10,210 bases of DNA, taken from assembly GCA_965365625.1 (NCBI GenBank), contig CBDUCL010000099.1, positions 1 to 10,210 of the forward strand. Direction: 5' to 3'. Source of the stretch: CAVWCW01 sp965365625 (GTDB lineage Bacteria > Pseudomonadota > Gammaproteobacteria > Chromatiales > Chromatiaceae). Shown here one piece after another: positions 8,014 through 10,210 of this stretch (positions are counted from its first letter, which is position 1; every line of letters starts with the position of its first letter). Below the pieces are notes generated by a model, which was not told the DNA's origin, did no database searches, and saw only the letters and a list, made by a program, of their open reading frames with translations. The translations under genes were made by a program, and so were the position numbers.

Positions 8014-8772
8014 GTGACCGAGCACAAAGTGGTTTCGCTAGAAAACATCAAAGTCGCCTGCAAGAACTGCAGCCTGTCGTCCCTCTGCCTGCCCATGGCG
8101 CTGGCGCCGGAAGACGTGGAACGGCTGGACGAGATCGTAAAGCGCAACCGCCCCCTGCACCGCGGTGACCACCTGTTCCGGGAATCCGACCCTTTCAAGG
8201 CCCTCTACATCGTCAAAACCGGCTCGGTGAAAACCTATGCCCCGGTACAGGACGGTGGCGAGCAAGTACTTGGTTTTCACCTGCCGGGTGAGATCATCGG
8301 CCTTGACGCCATTCAGAAGGGCGAGCACGGGTGCTCGGCCCGGGTGCTGGAAACCACGGCGGTGTGCGAGATCCCGTTCGAGCAATTGGAAGAACTCAGT
8401 AGTTCGATCGCCAGTCTGCAGCACCAGATGTTCAAGCTGCTCAGCAAGGAGATCGGCCAGGACACGGAAATGCTGTTGCTGCTCGGCAAGCGCAACGCGG
8501 AAGAACGCCTGGCGGCCTTTCTGCTCAGCCTTTCGGATCGTTTCGGCCGTCGGGGCTTTTCACCCCGGGATTTTTATCTGAGCATGTCGCGCCACGAAAT
8601 CGGCAACTACCTGGGGCTGGCTGTGGAAACGGTAAGTCGACTTTTCACCCGCTTCCAGGACGAAGGCCTGCTCCAGGTCGAGCGCAAGCACATCCAACTG
8701 AAGGACCTCGATGGTCTGCGGGCGGTGCTCGCCGGCGCAACCTCTGGCAACCATCGGCGCCAAATTCGCTAG
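8014..8772 (+). CDS. fnr: Fnr-type oxygen-sensing transcriptional regulator (4Fe-4S, CRP/FNR family)
   Basis: This 252-residue protein (E. coli FNR 250) is a global switch between aerobic and anaerobic gene expression. All four cluster ligands are present: Cys16, Cys19 and Cys25 in CKNCSLSSLC, and Cys118 in ETTAVCEIPFE, matching E. coli Cys20/23/29/122. The cyclic-nucleotide-like beta roll spans about 30-140 (LYIVKTGSVKTY, GFHLPGEIIGLDAI). A dimerisation helix (about 140-170, MLLLLGKRNAEERLAAF) precedes the helix-turn-helix IGNYLGLAVETVSRLFTRF (196-214), where Glu205, Ser208 and Arg209 are the family's DNA-contacting residues for TTGAT. Start: GTG at 8014, with AGGAG at 8002-8006 seven nt upstream. 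The perfect FNR box in its promoter suggests self-regulation. Its placement next to a sulfur globule gene is compatible with redox control of sulfur metabolism, but that is inference. Confidence 0.97.
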   Translation: MTEHKVVSLENIKVACKNCSLSSLCLPMALAPEDVERLDEIVKRNRPLHRGDHLFRESDPFKALYIVKTGSVKTYAPVQDGGEQVLGFHLPGEIIGLDAIQKGEHGCSARVLETTAVCEIPFEQLEELSSSIASLQHQMFKLLSKEIGQDTEMLLLLGKRNAEERLAAFLLSLSDRFGRRGFSPRDFYLSMSRHEIGNYLGLAVETVSRLFTRFQDEGLLQVERKHIQLKDLDGLRAVLAGATSGNHRRQIR

Positions 8773-8918
8773 GGAAACGATTTATATCGTCGCTCTTACA
8801 TCATTCCAGGACGCCCCGCTTTTTTGGTCCGCGAAGTGCCGTATAACAATCGTTTCGGAAACAGAACTCTCGAAACCCAGGCCGCACCAAACCGTTGCTG
8901 CTCGCTTCCAGCGCGCTC
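8773..8918. repeat. convergent fnr / batD-like spacer with GAAAC/GTTTC inverted repeats
   Basis: This 146-bp spacer separates two convergent genes. GAAACGATT (8774-8782) recurs as its exact reverse complement AATCGTTTC (8848-8856). GTTTCG (8852-8857) also pairs with CGAAAC (8871-8876), and ACGAT-TTAT-ATCGT forms a small palindrome (8777-8790). A run of six T at 8820-8825 on the plus strand follows CGCCCCGC but has no strong hairpin before it. The repeats may form a bidirectional end structure for both transcripts, but no standard intrinsic terminator is present. Confidence 0.4.
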
Positions 8919-9890
8919 CTAAGACTTCACCGCTCGCAGATACTCCCAACTCGCCACGTCAGCCCAGGCCACCGGGTCCGGACTGTACAGTGCCTGGTCC
9001 AGGCACAGCACCGCCTCTTTAGCTGGCCCCTCCAGCCGCCCTGCCAGCCGCGTGAGATTGGTCGGGGCGTCGTCAGGCCAGGTTTGGCGCCCCCACTCCA
9101 ACAGAGCCTGGCGAGCAGCATCCGCGTCATCGCCCTCATAGGCCGCCCGCACCGCCCGCAGAGCCGGCGAAAGGGGTGGCGGCGGCACCGGGGGCGGCTG
9201 CGCGGGAGGGCCTTGGGCGACGCGGCGACCGCCGCGATGCAAGAGAGTGAGAAACACCAGCAGCCCCAATCCCAGGGCACCCCAGGCAGCCAGCGACCAA
9301 CCACGGCCCGATTCATCCGTCCCTGCAGCGGCGGACTGCGGCCGATAGTCGTCCGCTGGCTGATGTTCGCCCTCGCTACCCGTCCAGGGCCGGTATTCAT
9401 CAGAGGACATCTCAGGACCCGGCTGCGGCTGCGCTGCGGCAGGCGGTCGATACCCGTAGCTCGGGGGCGTCGGTGGCTCCCAGGCGGGAACCGAGTTGCT
9501 GTTGGGCGGGACGAGGGCGGGACTCGCTGCGGCCGCGACCCGCAGCTTCAGCGCCTGGCTCACCTCATTGCCGAAGCGAATGGCGGGGATCTCCAGTTCA
9601 CCGTTGCGCAGCGGTATCAGGGTCAGCGTCAGGGTGATGCGCTGCGAACGGCGGCCATTGACGGTGGAACTGTGTTGCCGCAGGTTGCGGTTGGCGATCT
9701 GGAAGTCGTCCTGCAGAACGGAAAGATCGGGCATCGCGAGGGCGCTGCCGCTGGCGTCGAGCCTGAGTTGCACCGCCTGGCCTTGGCTCAGTTCGGTCTG
9801 CGACAGTTCGGCCCTGACTTCGGCCGAACCGACGCCCGGCACGCCGACCGCCGCCAAGCCAGCGAACAACATAGCTAAATAACGCTTCAT
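8919..9890 (-). CDS. short BatD-like membrane protein
   Basis: This 323-residue protein has a Sec signal peptide (1-23, cleavage near GSA|E) and a BatD-type beta-sandwich domain (about 24-118) with recognisable strands: ELSQTELSQGQAVQLRLDAS, PDLSVLQDDFQI, VNGRRSQRITLTLTLIPLRN and GELEIPAIRFG. A Pro-rich linker (119-197) and one membrane helix (about 198-217) follow. The end is a cytoplasmic proline stretch (228-241) and a helical domain (243-321; RQALLEWGRQTWP, LDQALYSPDP) typical of BatD C-termini. BatD proteins are linked to Bat/MoxR-vWA stress or oxygen-tolerance clusters in the cell envelope; the exact role is unknown. Usual members exceed 500 residues, so this is a short form with both ends intact. 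The ATG at 9890 has GAGG (9897-9900) six nt upstream and is preferred over an in-frame GTG at 9902. Confidence 0.75.
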   Translation of the reverse strand: MKRYLAMLFAGLAAVGVPGVGSAEVRAELSQTELSQGQAVQLRLDASGSALAMPDLSVLQDDFQIANRNLRQHSSTVNGRRSQRITLTLTLIPLRNGELEIPAIRFGNEVSQALKLRVAAAASPALVPPNSNSVPAWEPPTPPSYGYRPPAAAQPQPGPEMSSDEYRPWTGSEGEHQPADDYRPQSAAAGTDESGRGWSLAAWGALGLGLLVFLTLLHRGGRRVAQGPPAQPPPVPPPPLSPALRAVRAAYEGDDADAARQALLEWGRQTWPDDAPTNLTRLAGRLEGPAKEAVLCLDQALYSPDPVAWADVASWEYLRAVKS

Positions 9891-10159
9891 CTGCGGCCTC
9901 ACTGCGGACCGTCCTTCGCGCCCAATTTTCGGCGGGATCCGGGGCGCTTCCCGCTATCGGTATACTGACTCGACGCCCCAAACCCGCCAATTCGACGCCT
10001 TTCCCTATTCAATTAGACCCTGTGCATCGAATATCGTCGCTTCATACCCGGGTCGCCGATCGGCCGCTGGAAAACCAGCCCAAGGCGGCTGCAGCCATAG
10101 TCGGCAATGGACATTTCGCAGCTTCCCCGCTGTAGAGGTCCTTGCGCCCTATGCCCAGC
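9891..10159. other. non-coding upstream region of the batD-like gene
   Basis: I find no gene here. The GAGG ribosome binding site of the batD-like gene is at 9897-9900. The near-palindromic GGTATACT at 9959-9966 offers TATAC on both strands as a possible -10, without a good -35 on either. Open frames of 33-38 codons exist on both strands further right, but none has a convincing ribosome binding site or a recognisable product. Confidence 0.4.
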
Positions 10160-10210
10160 CTAGCTACCGAACCAGGTCTTTACCCGTCCCAGCAGCCCTC
10201 GGGCTGCGGG
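10160..10210 (-). CDS. possible C-terminal tail of a CDS entering from the right edge
   Basis: One minus-strand frame is open from the window edge to TAG at 10160-10162 and would end …RGLLGRVKTWFGS. This looks like a natural basic, amphipathic protein end, and upstream genes of bat clusters lie on this side relative to batD. Only 16 codons are visible, and part of them coincides with a strong hairpin, so this could be chance. The product cannot be named. Confidence 0.2.
   Translation of the reverse strand, partial: PAARGLLGRVKTWFGS
10188..10210. other. strong GC hairpin at the right edge
   Basis: GCAGCC (10192-10197) and GGCTGC (10202-10207) enclose CTCG, and the stem is extended by CCC (10188-10190) and GGG (10208-10210) around one bulged A. 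On the plus strand it could be a terminator stem, but whether a T run follows lies outside the window. It may also be only coding sequence on the minus strand. Confidence 0.35.

Noticed and set aside
8895..9878. 327-codon plus-strand open frame antisense to the batD-like gene
   Set aside because: The minus-strand reading has a signal peptide, membrane helix and BatD-type domains; the plus reading is Arg/Gln/Pro-rich low complexity with no motif.
10013..10114. 33-residue minus-strand ORF upstream of the batD-like gene
   Set aside because: It has no convincing Shine-Dalgarno site, no similarity I recognise, and competing open frames of the same size exist on the plus strand.
10151..10210. Plus-strand ATG frame open to the right edge
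   Set aside because: Only 20 codons are visible, the nearest purine-rich site (GAGG) is 12 nt away, and it runs through the hairpin; too little to call a gene.

Overview
The window looks like a high-GC chromosomal segment of a gammaproteobacterium, most likely a sulfur oxidiser of the Chromatiales / purple-sulfur type. The evidence is the gene order pyrG-kdsA-eno-ftsB-ispD-ispF-truD, which is a familiar gammaproteobacterial housekeeping block; an Fnr protein that can be read almost residue by residue against E. coli FNR; and a small exported Gly/Trp/Tyr-rich protein of the sulfur globule envelope type. No phage, transposon, CRISPR, tRNA or rRNA is visible.

Layout, left to right. Positions 1-614 (+) hold the C-terminal part of an FAD-dependent oxidoreductase of the protoporphyrinogen oxidase / amine oxidase type, cut by the window edge. 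It converges on the end of the large minus-strand block at 748-7112. Read in transcription order, that block is pyrG (CTP synthase), kdsA (KDO-8-phosphate synthase, apparently the metal-dependent class), eno (enolase), ftsB (divisome coiled-coil protein), ispD and ispF (consecutive MEP isoprenoid-pathway enzymes) and truD (tRNA pseudouridine-13 synthase). The genes overlap by 4 bp or are 1-6 nt apart, except for a 91-nt gap before eno, so one or two transcripts with translational coupling are likely. CTP made by PyrG is a substrate for IspD and is also needed downstream of KdsA to activate KDO.

Positions 7113-7465 are a divergent, partly AT-rich regulatory region between pyrG (-) and the sulfur-globule-type gene (+, 7466-7807). 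That gene has a strong ribosome binding site, a Sec signal peptide and a clear intrinsic terminator (7833-7868). Next comes fnr (+, 8014-8772), with a perfect FNR box (TTGATCCAGATCAA) 45 nt before its GTG start, suggesting autoregulation by oxygen state. fnr converges on an unusually short BatD-like membrane protein gene (minus, 8919-9890). The remaining 320 bp at the right edge hold no gene I can identify, only a strong hairpin at the edge and a possible tail of an upstream reading frame.

The most notable points are the sulfur globule protein gene lying between pyrG and fnr with a long structured leader, the perfect FNR box, the metal-ligand set in KdsA, the shortened BatD, and the eno/ftsB junction, where a single stop codon and two codons separate two genes in the same frame. 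I see no clear evidence of a wholly new system.
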